From: Mermis nigrescens
Lineage: Eukaryota > Nematoda > Enoplea > Mermithida > Mermithidae
Assembly (NCBI GenBank): GCA_036768485.1
Contig: JAVLUZ010000157.1
Location: 16,805,877 to 16,869,876, forward strand
Direction: 5' to 3'
DNA length: 64,000 nucleotides
Below the pieces are notes generated by a model that was not told the origin of the DNA, did no database searches, and saw nothing but the letters and a program-made list of their open reading frames with translations. The number at the start of each line of letters is the position of its first letter. Position 1 is the stretch's first letter. The translations under genes and the position numbers were made by a program. Positions 11,801 through 38,129 of the stretch are shown here, piece by piece.

Positions 11801-12738
11801 TATTATACCAAAATTCACAGAATTAAAATATGATATTGATAGTCCAGCAGGTGCCTACCAAAATCATACCAAAATTATTTTTGGTATATCAAAATAACAC
11901 TAGGGAGTATTCGGCCTTCTGGGGTAGGTGCATACCCCAACCCCCAAATGCCCACGTGTGCCAACAGTGCGATACTCATTTAGCAATCAATCCAGTTGCA
12001 TCCTCATGCAGAATTAGAAAAGCTCTCGCAAACTCCCAGAATTAAATTTAGGAATATTTTTACCTCTTTTTCGTAATTTTTGATGCCAGAAAAAAGGCTC
12101 GAAAATGGTATTTTTTACCCTTTAACCATAAATTTCTTTGGCACTTTTTATCTTTAACAATTTGTGAACAACTTCCTCAATATCTGCCCTGCCTTTATTG
12201 GCTGCAATACTTGAAAATGCTCCGAATCCATCAGTCTCGCACATAAAACAAAAAAATGTAATGCAGCTTTATATTAGGCACGAATGAAAAATTATAGGGC
12301 TAGTTTATAAAGAAAGAAGTTGTGTAAATGGATAGATCAGTAAGCTTCACTAGAGTATGGGTTTTCAATTTCTTGTTTAATCCGTATTTATTAATGAAGT
12401 ATTGTTTATGTTAAAGACAAATAAATTGACCTGATCAGAAAACTTACTTTTATACTAGTTGTTAGGAACTGGCCATGTTTTATTTTATCCAATTACAATC
12501 GTAGTCTATTGTCGCGCTAGGAATCTATGAGTGCTGGCTGCGCATAGCTTCTGTTATTTTTAAATATTGTTCAACAATTAATACGAGTACACTCGAGCTT
12601 CATACTTCACTGTGCATCTTAAATAAAAAGAAAATAATACTTTGTGTACCTGAGAACGAATTGAGATCTTGTTTCTTGAGCGCCGGGCTCTCCGGGGCAA
12701 ACATGGCTAAAGGCTTGTCGCTGGCATGGATCAATTTT
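5502..12738 (-). CDS. Secreted multidomain protein: Kunitz, thyroglobulin-1, EB module (partial gene)
   Basis: Minus-strand gene assembled from exons 12738-12650, 10247-10067, 9736-9379 (or 9440), 8078-7859 and 5857-5502. Junction phases agree for the Kunitz split, the spacer entry and the last junction. Product order: Kunitz-type protease-inhibitor domain split by an intron just before its RYYRRG segment, Ser/Thr-rich spacer, thyroglobulin type-1 domain (CWC core), C-terminal EB/lustrin-like module. Such combinations occur in extracellular matrix or haemolymph proteins; a protease-inhibitor role is inferred from the domains, and the P1 residue was not assessed. The first exon with signal peptide was not found. 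Introns are packed with MITEs. Confidence 0.72.
6345..6647 (+). mobile_element. CATAGATGCACAG-type MITE in intron
   Basis: Starts CATAGATGCACAGCATGGCC and ends CGTGCATGTGTG. Flanked by GTGATAAC (6337-6344) and GTCATAAC (6648-6655), an 8-bp target duplication with one mismatch. No coding capacity. Lies in the last intron of the Kunitz/thyroglobulin gene. Confidence 0.7.
7242..7640 (+). mobile_element. CATA-type MITE, partial
   Basis: The start (CATCAGACATGCACTGCATGGG) and the G-rich followed by A-rich layout resemble the full element at 26959. The right end could not be fixed and no target duplication was seen. Confidence 0.4.
7859..8078 (-). CDS. Kunitz/thyroglobulin gene, thyroglobulin type-1 exon
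   Basis: Translation shows CEQERDDAQ, then LPLCTLDGDYDNVQC, VCWCTEEDG and NSQPTCG, the six-cysteine pattern of a thyroglobulin type-1 domain with the diagnostic CWC. The donor is GAAG|GTACAT at 7859, leaving one base, which fits the next exon. The acceptor is CTCGAAGAG before 8078; the AG two bases earlier (exon start 8080) is an alternative. Thyroglobulin-1 domains often bind or inhibit cysteine proteases. Confidence 0.82.
8079..8816. other. Intron, nothing recognised
   Basis: Intron between the spacer and thyroglobulin exons; AT-rich, with no repeat ends or exons seen in this part. Confidence 0.4.
8817..9113 (-). mobile_element. CATAGATGCACAG-type MITE, copy facing the next
   Basis: The right end GTCATGCTGTGCATCTATG is the reverse complement of the family terminus. 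The left end is near a poly-G run and approximate. It is separated by 18 bases (GTCACGACACGACACAAT) from an oppositely oriented relative. Confidence 0.5.
9132..9290 (+). mobile_element. CATAGATGCACAG-type MITE, truncated
   Basis: Starts CATAGATGCACAGTGCGGCC and keeps the AGCCAAAATGGCCTCAAAAA-like core, then breaks off near 9290 at the 3' part of the spacer-exon intron. Forms a head-to-head inverted pair with 8817-9113. Confidence 0.5.
9379..9736 (-). CDS. Kunitz/thyroglobulin gene, spacer exon
   Basis: The acceptor TTCATTCATCAG precedes 9736 and the exon opens in phase 0, matching the Kunitz exon end. The product is a Ser/Thr/Glu-rich stretch without cysteines. Two donors keep phase with the next exon: TCGA|GTAATA (end 9379) and AATCAG|GTTGCT (end 9440). 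I list the longer. Confidence 0.6.
10067..10247 (-). CDS. Kunitz/thyroglobulin gene, Kunitz exon 2
   Basis: Contains YYRRGNECVSYPYGHC and KEECEKNCL, the second half of a Kunitz domain (aromatic pair, then four of the cysteines). It begins with one base after acceptor TTTTTCAG, completing the codon left open by the exon ending at 12650, and ends in phase 0 at donor TTCGAG|GTAAAA. Confidence 0.82.
10496..10742 (-). mobile_element. CATAGATGCACAG-type MITE with perfect 8-bp duplication
   Basis: Flanked by TTAAGGAC at 10488-10495 and 10743-10750, identical copies. Ends are CAGACATGTTTGGGG and the reverse complement of CACAGATGCACTGCATGA. 247 bp, no coding capacity. Confidence 0.75.
10754..11960 (+). 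mobile_element. CATAGGTGGGCAGC-type MITE split by a nested insertion
   Basis: Begins CATAGGTGGGCAGCAC and ends GCCCACGTGTG, as in other copies. It is interrupted at 10966-11902 by another element; removing that and one 8-bp repeat rejoins a normal family core. No flanking target duplication recognised, perhaps because it sits three bases from the neighbouring MITE. Confidence 0.65.
10966..11902. mobile_element. hAT-like non-autonomous element nested in MITE
   Basis: Inverted ends TAGTGTTATTTTG...AACACTA with target duplication GGGAGTAT (10958-10965 and 11903-11910, perfect). 937 bp, AT-rich, with many ATATGATATT words and a short (TA)n run; no transposase. 8-bp duplications with TAG/CAG ends fit hAT elements. 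Confidence 0.75.
12122..12244 (-). CDS. Short coding-like frame, 40 aa, unknown
   Basis: Starts ATG TGC GAG and reads MCETDGFGAFSSIAANKGR, then a Glu/Lys/Leu-rich helix and stop. Codon use and composition look coding rather than random, but it does not join in phase to the neighbouring Kunitz exons. It may be a small gene, a terminal exon of another transcript, or a pseudogene fragment. Function unknown. Confidence 0.3.
   Translation of the reverse strand: MCETDGFGAFSSIAANKGRADIEEVVHKLLKIKSAKEIYG
12650..12738 (-). CDS. Kunitz/thyroglobulin gene, Kunitz exon 1
   Basis: Reads KIDPCQRQAFSHVC, then an exon end of SQFVL plus AG, closed by donor CTCAG|GTACAC. The two leftover bases join the first base of the exon at 10247 to give Arg before YYRRG, exactly as the unsplit Kunitz domain at 63703 reads VLRWY. 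The acceptor is a run TTTAAGAG, so the start is 12738 or 12740. It stands out as GC-rich against its surroundings. Confidence 0.7.
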
Positions 12739-12740
12739 CT

Positions 12741-13068
12741 CTTAAAGTATCACATTTTTAATCTTCGATACAAAAACACGGTCAGACTATTCAAACGAGA
12801 AAATCTAAAGGAGTGTTTTAGTTCCTAGAGCTTGAAAAGACGTGAAAATTGAAGGGTTCCCAAAAAATCCTTTCCCAACTTTATAAGCTCATAAATTTAT
12901 AAGCTCGAAAAAAGCGACTTCCGAAAAATTTTATGTGCAAGTCTAGTTTGTACGATTAATATAATTTTTAATTGCCTGCTCTAATGTCTGCATTCACTTG
13001 TATTAAACATTTCAAAAACGCTGATACAAAGCTAATCCGGACTTCTCGTTCGCTAAAAGTAACTATGA
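12741..13068. other. Noncoding, no upstream exon found
   Basis: The signal-peptide exon expected upstream of the Kunitz exon was not identified here. Confidence 0.35.
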
Positions 13069-15060
13069 TCATAGGTAGCGCGTTAGCGCATACCTATAAT
13101 ATACTTAGCCACCTTTTCTCCTATACAGCAACACTGGGACACTTCTGTATTGTGCGGTTTTTTAAAAGACGAATAGTAAAAAAATTCGACGCAGCTTTTT
13201 ACACTTCTTTATACTAATGGTGTAAAGAGCGTGTAAAGTTTTACTGTAATATTACAACATATAGATTTTTAGATTCTGGTCTGTCACACGACTTTTTTAA
13301 TTAAGTTTTGCATTCTGTTTAGTCTCGTTTTTTAAAATTGTAGACAATCGAGTAAGCTCGGTGTCACTTTTTTTGAAAAGTGACTTATTTCTAAACTGTT
13401 AGTGTAAAGAGTGTAAAAAACTAGGGGGTGAAAACACATTTTGGCGTTTTTTTGTCTACCGACAACTCCGGTTATGAGTCCTGAAAAATTCTTTCAATCA
13501 GGAATGTACTACGACTACAGAGCTATTTTCGGCTTACCGACAAACTTTTTTACACTCAATTCGAACTTAGATCTAGCGGTCTAAACTTTACACTCTAGTG
13601 GATAGTGTAAAAAGAAGGTTTTGTCTAAGATTTCTCCGTCAACTTCTCCAGATATTAGTCGAGACAAATTGAATAGAACAAAAATAAAGTATGTTTCAAG
13701 AGCTACACATCGCAGCAAACCGCGTTCAAAAAATTTTATATTGAGTCACTTATGGAGGTGTACAGTTTGAAATCTGGGGTGTAATGTAGGGCAAAAAACA
13801 CGTTTTCTTCCCTTTTTTGATCTATCAAGATCTCAAATATTTTGCGGAACAGAAGTTTTCCATACATACTCTTAAACGTACTATAATTTTAAGGCTACAA
13901 ACTGGCCCAAACCGAATTTCTTTACGCTCAATGGGGAGTTGGGTTCAGATTTTTACAATTTACAATGTGGTGGATGTTGGAAAAATACGTTTTTATCCCT
14001 TTTTCTTCGCCGTTTTCTCCATTTAAAAGTCGGGATGAGTAAAATAGAATAGAAATAAATTACTTTGTTAGGGGTACACGTTACAGCAGATTGCGTTTGT
14101 TTACATTAATATTAGTGCAAAGTCAAAAAATGGGGGTGTTAAACGTGTTTCTGTCTTGTTTTTTTCTGCCAACTTCTCGTGTTATGAGTCTGGACATGAT
14201 CTCAAGTCTAAAAATGTACCAGAAATCAGACGTAATATGCCAGTAGGGCGCGTCCATTTACACTCAACAGTGGTGTAAAGTGGTTTACATCTAATATTTA
14301 TTTGTCTATAGGCCATAGTGAAGACTTAATTTATTCATAAATATTGATCGTTATATAAGAATAATATTAGAATTACGAATCCGACTTAATTCTTCTTTAC
14401 ATTCGGCAGTTGAGTAAAGTTTACACTGCAAATTGACTTTAGTTCTAAAGCCTTGCGTAAGCTTAATTATTTTCAAAATGTTCTATGTAACGCCAGAATC
14501 ACGAATCTGATTGCCAGTTTGCTCTACACCTAGTAGTTGTGTAAAGTGTGCACTATTCATTTATTGTTAATGTATTAAGTTTACACTACAAATTTATTTT
14601 ACTTTTTAGAGCGTTGCAGAACGTAAATTTTCTTCTAAAATGTTCCGTAAAGGTCAGGATTACGAATCTGACTGTACGTTTTCTTCGATTGATGCTAAAA
14701 GCATTTGATCTGTTTAATTAAGGTAGAGTTGTCTTCTCTCGCTTAGCAAGCTCATTTTTCAAAACTATTCTTTCATGATCAGTCGCTTCTACAATATTGT
14801 TTCCTGCGTTCTTGGACTGCCGTCATTATTGTGGCATGTTACCGTATGTGTTTACTGACTGATTTGCTCAAATCATGCCAATTAAAAGTAGGGTACTAGC
14901 AAAGAAAAATGCTCCGATGGAACAAAAAAGACGATTATGCTTGGTATTACGAATTATTAAGGATGTCGAAGGAGGGGATTAGGAAAAAGCTCTCTATGTA
15001 TATGCCTAATGTCGCAAAAACTATTAAAAATCAGACTTCCTCTGACCAACGCAAAAAGTC
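13069..15060 (+). mobile_element. Hairpin/foldback element copy 2, truncated
   Basis: Starts TCATAGGTAGCGCGTTAGCG with the terminal hairpin, runs through the GTGTAAAG-rich tandem units and enters the first foldback arm (CTAGCAAAGAAAAATGCTCC near 14897), but stops near 15060, so the loop and outer arm are missing. No coding sequence. Confidence 0.6.
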
Positions 15061-15084
15061 TTTTATTTATTTTAAAATTTTATT

Positions 15085-15282
15085 TTAAAGTTTTTCAAAC
15101 CGTAAAAAGGAGAAAGGACCAAAAGGTTGATAAATAAAAGAATTGTCATACGCGATGCTTGTATTATAGTTGCCGTGTAAAGCACAAGCAGCACGGCCGA
15201 GTTGATTGATGCAGCCTTCTTCTCGTTTTCCATTCAACTTTCGCAAATAATTTAGCACTTGAGTAATGTGCGTTACCAAATC
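15085..15282 (-). CDS. Unknown two-exon gene, exon 2
   Basis: Acceptor TTCTTACATAG precedes 15282; phase 0 entry matches exon 1. The product continues DLVTHITQVLNYLRKLNG and ends SFLRFEKL with stop at 15085, followed by an AATAAA signal (15062-15067 on the forward coordinates). The truncated hairpin element ends right behind the poly-A signal. Confidence 0.6.
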   Translation of the reverse strand, partial: DLVTHITQVLNYLRKLNGKREEGCINQLGRAACALHGNYNTSIAYDNSFIYQPFGPFSFLRFEKL

Positions 15283-15878
15283 CTATGTAAGAAAATAAAA
15301 TAAAAATATGAAAATTGTAGTGTTAGTTGCTGCTGGACAAAAGTTGAACAATCACGTTGGACTAGATACAGTTGGACTGTCCAAAATAAATTGTGTCAAT
15401 GACAAATCTGGCTAGCCATTACGAACATATGCTATTGTATGTGGGTACGTAACATATAGATACTTACGCTTAACTCTGTAAGAACACAAAATAAAAATCG
15501 AAAATTCTAGAAATACTCCAGGTTTAATGCCAATGCCTTAGCCCGTTTTCTCACAGTCCTTTACGTAAATCGTGAGCGCAGTACTGCAGCTAGCGAATGA
15601 CACATTTTTATAGGAATGCTATTCTTCATAAGTATGTTACTGTAGTATGACCCAAATAGAAAATTTTGGCACCTACTTACATATGTGGGCTTGCTGTGTA
15701 ATTTCTTGATCATTTCATCATCTTCAACATAGCCGACGTGCATAGCGATAGCGATATCCGACCTGTAGAGCAGCGACCTTACTTTTCCCATTCGAGGCGT
15801 GTTTTCATAATTTTTGTGAAAGTTGGTCACGGATTTTTCCGACGCCCGACAATATCTTTTCATGTCGTTTGACGTCAT
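15085..15878 (-). CDS. Small two-exon gene, 131 aa, unknown function
   Basis: Exons 15878-15681 and 15282-15085 join in phase 0 across a strong GTAAGT donor and a TTCTTACATAG acceptor. The ATG at 15878 follows an in-frame TGA, so it is the likely start. The protein is mixed-charge with an N-terminal MTSNDMKRYCRASEKS, no clear signal peptide and four cysteines. I do not recognise the family. Confidence 0.55.
15681..15878 (-). CDS. Unknown two-exon gene, exon 1
   Basis: 66 codons from ATG at 15878 to donor ACATAT|GTAAGT. Contains MGKVRSLLYRSD and MHVGYVEDDEM. Confidence 0.58.
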
Positions 15879-17160
15879 AAGCGCTCATACATGGAAATAG
15901 ACGCATATTCGTATCGTACTTGTATTTCTGCACAACATATAAAAAATTACTTCTTAATCATATGAGAAACACTAGGTACAACCTCTCTTTGTCTGAAATC
16001 ATTATATGAATTTATAAAACCTCTAATCGTAATTATAGAACAAAGTAAAGGCAAGCCTTGTTTTCTGATTAGAAAATTTGCACAAGCGGGTGAATATGAA
16101 TGGTGTCCTGTGGAAATCATAAATTGACAAATGGAAGTGGACCTAGCGGTACACTTCAGAAAAATGTTTTAGCTCATAGCTTAAAAATACATTTGCTTAC
16201 TACGGAAGCTCTAAACATTAATGCCATGAGAAAGTTGAATTCATATGATTCGAATCATTTCAAGATTGATTCATAAGAATAAGTTTTTGACATCGCAGGC
16301 ACTTGATATCCAGAAAATCATATTACTCGGTGAACTTTGAAATATGAATCGACATTACACTTTATGTTTTGCGAGCAATTTTAGATTTTCGATTTCTGAC
16401 TTTGAAACTAAAGAAATTACAAATTTTAAAAAAGTTGAAAATTATCGTAAAATAACATGAGTTTTAAGTCATCAACGAAACGATGTGCACGTAAAAGAGT
16501 TTTGACGCCGAGACTAATGCTGTTCCACTCCCACCCAGACCATCGAAACTTATCCAGAGCCAAAACAAGAGATTTTTCGCATGGTTAATTCAAGCACAAC
16601 TTTTTCCGCTCAATCCTAAATATTTACATCATTCCTTTATTATCTAGTACCTTTGCTGCTTAAATATGTTAGCAGAATTTAAATCATTTATCTTATATAC
16701 CGATAAAAGAAATTGTTTTCTGGTTTGAAGTTAATCACCTTGAGTAGTTTTCTCCTTGCTCCATTGTTAGTGATTCGTATCTTTCTCAGATAGAAAAGAG
16801 ATTTGCATTTTTGAAATCATGCGGCTTACCTTTTCTATGATATTCCGAGTTTTTGTTTATTTATTACTGAGCATGCATTGTGCACGTTAACATCAAGTGA
16901 CACATTTACAAGTACATCGGATTGTTTGTAGCCCTATAAAGCGAATTTCTTAAGCCAAAGCTGATGATGGAAAATCTGAAAAAAATCGATAATAATGAAA
17001 TTCTCAAATTTTCGAATTCATAAACTTTTATCATCAAGAAGTGAAGTAAAGTTTTTCGAATAGTAAATCCAAAAACACTGCTTCTCAGCGTGTCACGACA
17101 ATCAGCGAATTTCTTGTATATGCATTGTCGTACAATAAAGTCGCTAAATGTTGGTATTAG
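15879..17160. other. Intergenic, no confident gene
   Basis: AT-rich. One open stretch without start or splice support was seen near 16440-16590 on the minus strand and not called. Confidence 0.4.
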
Positions 17161-17303
17161 CTATGTATAAGCGAACTTATTTTCTGCTTGCTTCCTACTG
17201 ACGTATTTTTCTTCAATCGTAGCAAGCTCCAATCCCACTGCCTGTATTTTTATTGTCTCACTGAGATTTTCATGACGCTTCAATTTAGGTAGCATGTCTT
17301 TCA
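17161..17303 (-). CDS. Orphan terminal coding exon, unknown gene
   Basis: After acceptor GTATTTACAG the frame (two bases, then 46 codons and TAG at 17161) reads KDMLPKLKRHENLSETIK and then a Glu/Lys-rich helix. It begins 503 bp past the TMEM245 stop on the same strand. No upstream exon with matching phase was found except, by arithmetic only, TMEM245 exon 11. It may be a 3' exon of a separate gene, an alternative TMEM245 end, or a relic. Confidence 0.4.
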
Positions 17304-17689
17304 CTGTAAATACATTAGGATATTGAGGCTCAATACCAGTTTATTGTCAATGAAAATGCCTACAGAAAAAAACAAAAATTAATGCAGTTGGGTCTTTTCA
17401 GAAAAATATCGTGGATATTGTATCTTAAAAATTCTTATAAGCGAACTTAAGTAAAAACCTCATCATCACTTTTGTCAAGTCGGACTCCATTGATCAGATG
17501 GACTAAAAAATTTATTACTTACAGCTTATAATAAATTTTAATCATTTTTGCATATGCGCAGGCTAAAATGCAAAGGTACAAATGGCTTAGATTTTAGAGT
17601 TTAGGCTAAAACACAAACGTTTTCAATTTCCTGGAATAAACAATATGAGGAATTTATGTATTTTGCTGTCATGCTGCATGATCAACAAT

Positions 17690-17695
17690 TTTATT
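17690..17695 (-). terminator. TMEM245: Candidate poly-A signal of TMEM245
   Basis: AATAAA on the minus strand, about 110 bases past the TMEM245 stop codon. Confidence 0.45.
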
Positions 17696-17805
17696 TAACT
17701 ATATTTGGCGTAAATAGAAGCATCATTGCTTGTTTTCGAATCATTAGTGCATAAAACCGACGCATCAGAGGCATAGCGATACATGCATGAACGATTATCT
17801 GATGG

Positions 17806-34255
<16,450 letters not shown>

Positions 34256-35264
34256 TTTTTGTCGGTAGCCAAACGAAGACGGCGATAAATCCGCAGACTG
34301 CTAAATAGTATCGAAATATATCGAAGTCTTAAAGTTAACGGGATGCAATTACTTTTTTGTCATTCATTCAAGGCCACTCTCGTGACGAATGAATAATGTG
34401 GTGGTTAAATTTTGAGGTTGTAAAAATTTTGCAGGTACCACCTACACCTTCATACATATGAGTGGAATCGGAAAAATGTATATAACGTTAAGTGTTCCTA
34501 AAATAGACATAGATATGTATATAATTCGTTTGAATAACACATTTCGGGCAAATGAGAGCACTTAGCGATTAAAAAACCATTTGTACAAGTTTATTTAGGT
34601 GCAGCTGAGACTAGAAACGTGATTTAAGGTACAGTCAGCCTGACGCAACGAGAAGCAAAACTTTTTTGCTAGTTGCGTACACAAGTCAAAAAAGTAGCGC
34701 GTTCGGTTAGCTATAATAACTACATTTATAATGGCGTCAGAATTTTACCGATCTACCAACCGTGCTTTTACGACTAATGCAGCTCGCAATGAACATTCGA
34801 GAAAATATTCATCATCGTGTTAGCTGGCTGCTTACGCGGACATATGGCGCAAAATGGTCATTTTTTGGAACGTTTCGTCTACGAAAATAGCCGAGCTACA
34901 TTGCGTCAATTCGTTGCACCATCTTAAAGCAGTGAACTCGATACTTTTAAGCTTGATAATATCAATTGTGGCCACAAAAAATCCAAATAAAATCAGTTTT
35001 TTCAGAATCATTCGCATTGCGTAATAGGCCTTTGGGAATATGTCATCGTTGTCGGGGGATGGAAATATCGGCTTGGTCAAAAAAACGCTAACGGGTTACA
35101 CCATAATGTTGGTTCAGTGACAGAATTGCATTATACTTAGAGATCTCATATAATTTGTAACAAGTCTAAAATGGAAGCATGTTGTGTAATTTGACAATCT
35201 TGATACGAAAAAAGGGCCTCATGTTATCGACAGCATAAAATCAAAAGCTGCAGATGTGAGAGAT
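34256..35264. other. Upstream of TMEM245; no confident gene
   Basis: Should contain the TMEM245 promoter and 5' UTR. An open frame at 34832-35080 (minus) contains MRMILKKLILFGFFVATIDI, signal-peptide-like, but lacks supporting splice or start context. Confidence 0.35.
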
Positions 35265-35879
35265 TAAGCAAATTCAAGGGGCCGGGGAGGGGTGGCCGCC
35301 GCCCCCTTCCCCCACCAACGACCCAACATAGTTGGCAATATAAAAACTCGATGTTTTTTAAGTGACTTTTGGCAATCGTATATCGTAATTTCTCAGATTT
35401 TTCACTTTCTTTGCAGCCTGTAATCCATGTTTTGGTGCCATAGAATAGGTTTTTGTGGCGTTAAACGCTTTCATGATTCTAGAAACGATTTCTGGACCAC
35501 AAACAACAATTTCAGCTTGATTTTATTCCTAAAAGTTTCCGGTACTTCGCGTCAAAAGCTTTAACGGACTTATAATGCGTAAAGTGCAAAACAGAAAATC
35601 AAGCAGTAAATATAGTCTCTAAACGTTCTTCTGCCTAACCTTCACAAATTTCAGCTAAAATTATATAAATTTAATTTTTTCCGTAAAGATAGCAAATATT
35701 CTGAAATTTTTCGAAACTATCTTGCTCCAAAAATCAATTTAAATAAAAGTAGACCGTGTAAAACGGCGAAAAAACCGTTTTCTGCGTGACAAGCGGACTT
35801 TTGATCCTATTTTTGAGTCTTTTAAGGAAAAGTTGGGCCTTCGCCCCTCTTCCTTATTAAAATCCAAAACCAGCCACTG
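35265..35879. mobile_element. Possible hAT-type MITE (CAGTGGC end)
   Basis: The right end in reverse reads CAGTGGCTGGTTTTGGATTT, and the left has the GGGG...GGCCGCC...CCCC core seen at 20211. The left terminus is worn and no target duplication was found. Confidence 0.4.
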
Positions 35880-38125
35880 CATTAATCGCAAAGCGCGGCT
35901 AACAGGGCTATGTATTCTTTGATATGAAATTCACAGGTCTAGCTCGTTTTGGTATATGCTCCGAAGACAAAGAGTTTCAAAATACTTAATCATTAATATG
36001 GACTTTGCGTTTGATAAGTTTGTATTGATCCTTGACGAGATCATTGGCTCAAATACATTCTACTGCTCTTGCTTTAACTTTCAATGGAATAAGAGGCTGC
36101 GTGTTATTTTTATTATTTTAATTATTTTTATTTTTTACTCGCCTATTCCATATTAATTTTCATGGAGTACTATTTTCACTCTAGACTTAATGCAGGTATA
36201 TACGTGACCACATTTAGGGCCCATCATCACCCCATGTAACAATCTCGTATATCAAATTATTGCAACATCTTTCGATCTAAACACGTTTCTTTTCAGTACC
36301 TAAACCAAAATAAGAATTTTGATGAATTTCTGATTAAAACCATCGACCAGTTTTTAATCGTATTTCATCGAAACTGATTCGACTCCATCAAAACAATTAT
36401 TCCTAACTTACGCACGAGAAACGCTTGCTCTTAAAGGAAAGATCTGTACCTTATTGTACCGCTGCTAAAAACCTGCTTTTCATTTTAACTGATCACATAA
36501 AAATGCTATTAGGCCGCAAAGAATATCTCAATTCATTTTGAAAAATTCAGCAAAAGTAAACACAAATATTTTTTGACATCATTCAGTAAATGTGCTGAGG
36601 TGTAAATTTTAAATTCTTTACATGAAAAGTCTATATATATTTGAACCGTTTTTTCAGTGAGAATACAAAATCTCGTTGCCATAAGCACAGAATATAGTAC
36701 GTACATTGAAAAATGTACGAGAAAGAGCATTTATGATTATTTTTCTGAAGTGAGAATAAAGAGGCAGCATTCTTATTTGGTCTAAGGCGTCACCAACCTT
36801 AAGTAATAAAAAAGAGTTACATATAATAACTAGTAATTTATGATGATCTTAAGGACGAATAATCGTCCAATATTGAACAGCTGTCGTAACGCGAGCATCC
36901 GTTTATTGATCTTTAGCAGATTGAATCATAAAAAGAAACGGTATTTTGCTTTGACGATTTGATAACAAAAAAGTTTTAAAGTTTTCTGGCGTAATCCACC
37001 GCATTGATGCATATAGATGAAGTAAACTATTAGACGCCATACGAGAAAGAGATAAAGCAATGAAAAATATAAATCAAATGTCAAATCATAATTAGCGTCT
37101 GTTACGATTTGATACCTACGTAATTTACTAAGATGCTGTGCAATTTTCAAAAGATATTATTTACTTCTAATGAAGATTAATTTTGATAATTGTTTTTGAC
37201 TATCCATGATGAAATTTGATTACCATACAAACATTTGAGGTGCGTAAAAAATATGCATGGATTATGATTACTTATGAGCGTACGGGTTTAGATGTCACAA
37301 TTTGAAAAGATCCCCAAAGTTGCATTTTCGGCGATTTTTTTACAACGTGCTCCCATCAGGTCCAAGTTGCTGCCCATGTATGATTCTTTAGAACAAACTA
37401 GAGTGAAAAAGTATAAATTTGAATTTAAAACATGCACGTGTATTGCTCAAAGAGTATGCGTACGCGTACCATATCAGGCTCGTCATCATCAATATATTTG
37501 AAATGGATCATATCTTTTAACATCGTCGGAGTCAAAGACTTTGTCACTTCCGACATCATAAGATAATGATTTGACTATTTTCTAAGAATTTATACATCAA
37601 ATAAAAACTAAACTAAGTGGGAAACACAGTGTGACTCAAACTATTGTTAATCTTTTTAAAAACATTTGTATAGCCTACAGAACGAACATGTGACTCATTA
37701 TGACAGAAATGATATCACACATTGCTACTAGGCAGGTACTTCACGAAATACTGCATACAAAAAATTTATAGGCGATGCTTACTTTTGATTTTTGTTGTCC
37801 GTACTGTTTTTCAGTAGTTTTGCATTTATATGCATTCGCTCTTCTATAGAAAACCGGACATTAAATGCGAATACATTTTTAGGGAAATGTTTCCGATTAA
37901 CAGCTTTGCAAAATAACGACCTACTTACAGAAGTAAAAGGGATTTAGCTCAATTGGATGTCATCAAGAAAACTTAAAAACGAAAATGCAATTTAAATAAA
38001 TGTATTTCATATAGTCATAGGAAATTCTGGATAGCACTCATTTCGTCCATTGCGTAACAGATGTACGTAACTAAAAAAGGTGTCTGTAATGAAAGTTTCC
38101 GCACGGAAATTAATGCCTTCCATGT
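35880..38125. other. Intergenic, nothing recognised
   Basis: AT-rich sequence between the TMEM245 upstream region and the retrotransposon; no exon or repeat end supported. Confidence 0.4.
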
Positions 38126-38129
38126 ATTG
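38126..38129. repeat. Target duplication of Ty3/Gypsy element (left)
   Basis: ATTG, repeated at 60989-60992 after the 3' LTR. Confidence 0.8.

Noticed and set aside
34832..35080. 82-aa frame with signal-peptide-like segment
   Set aside because: No ATG at the frame start, no convincing acceptor, no recognisable domain; left as a note only.
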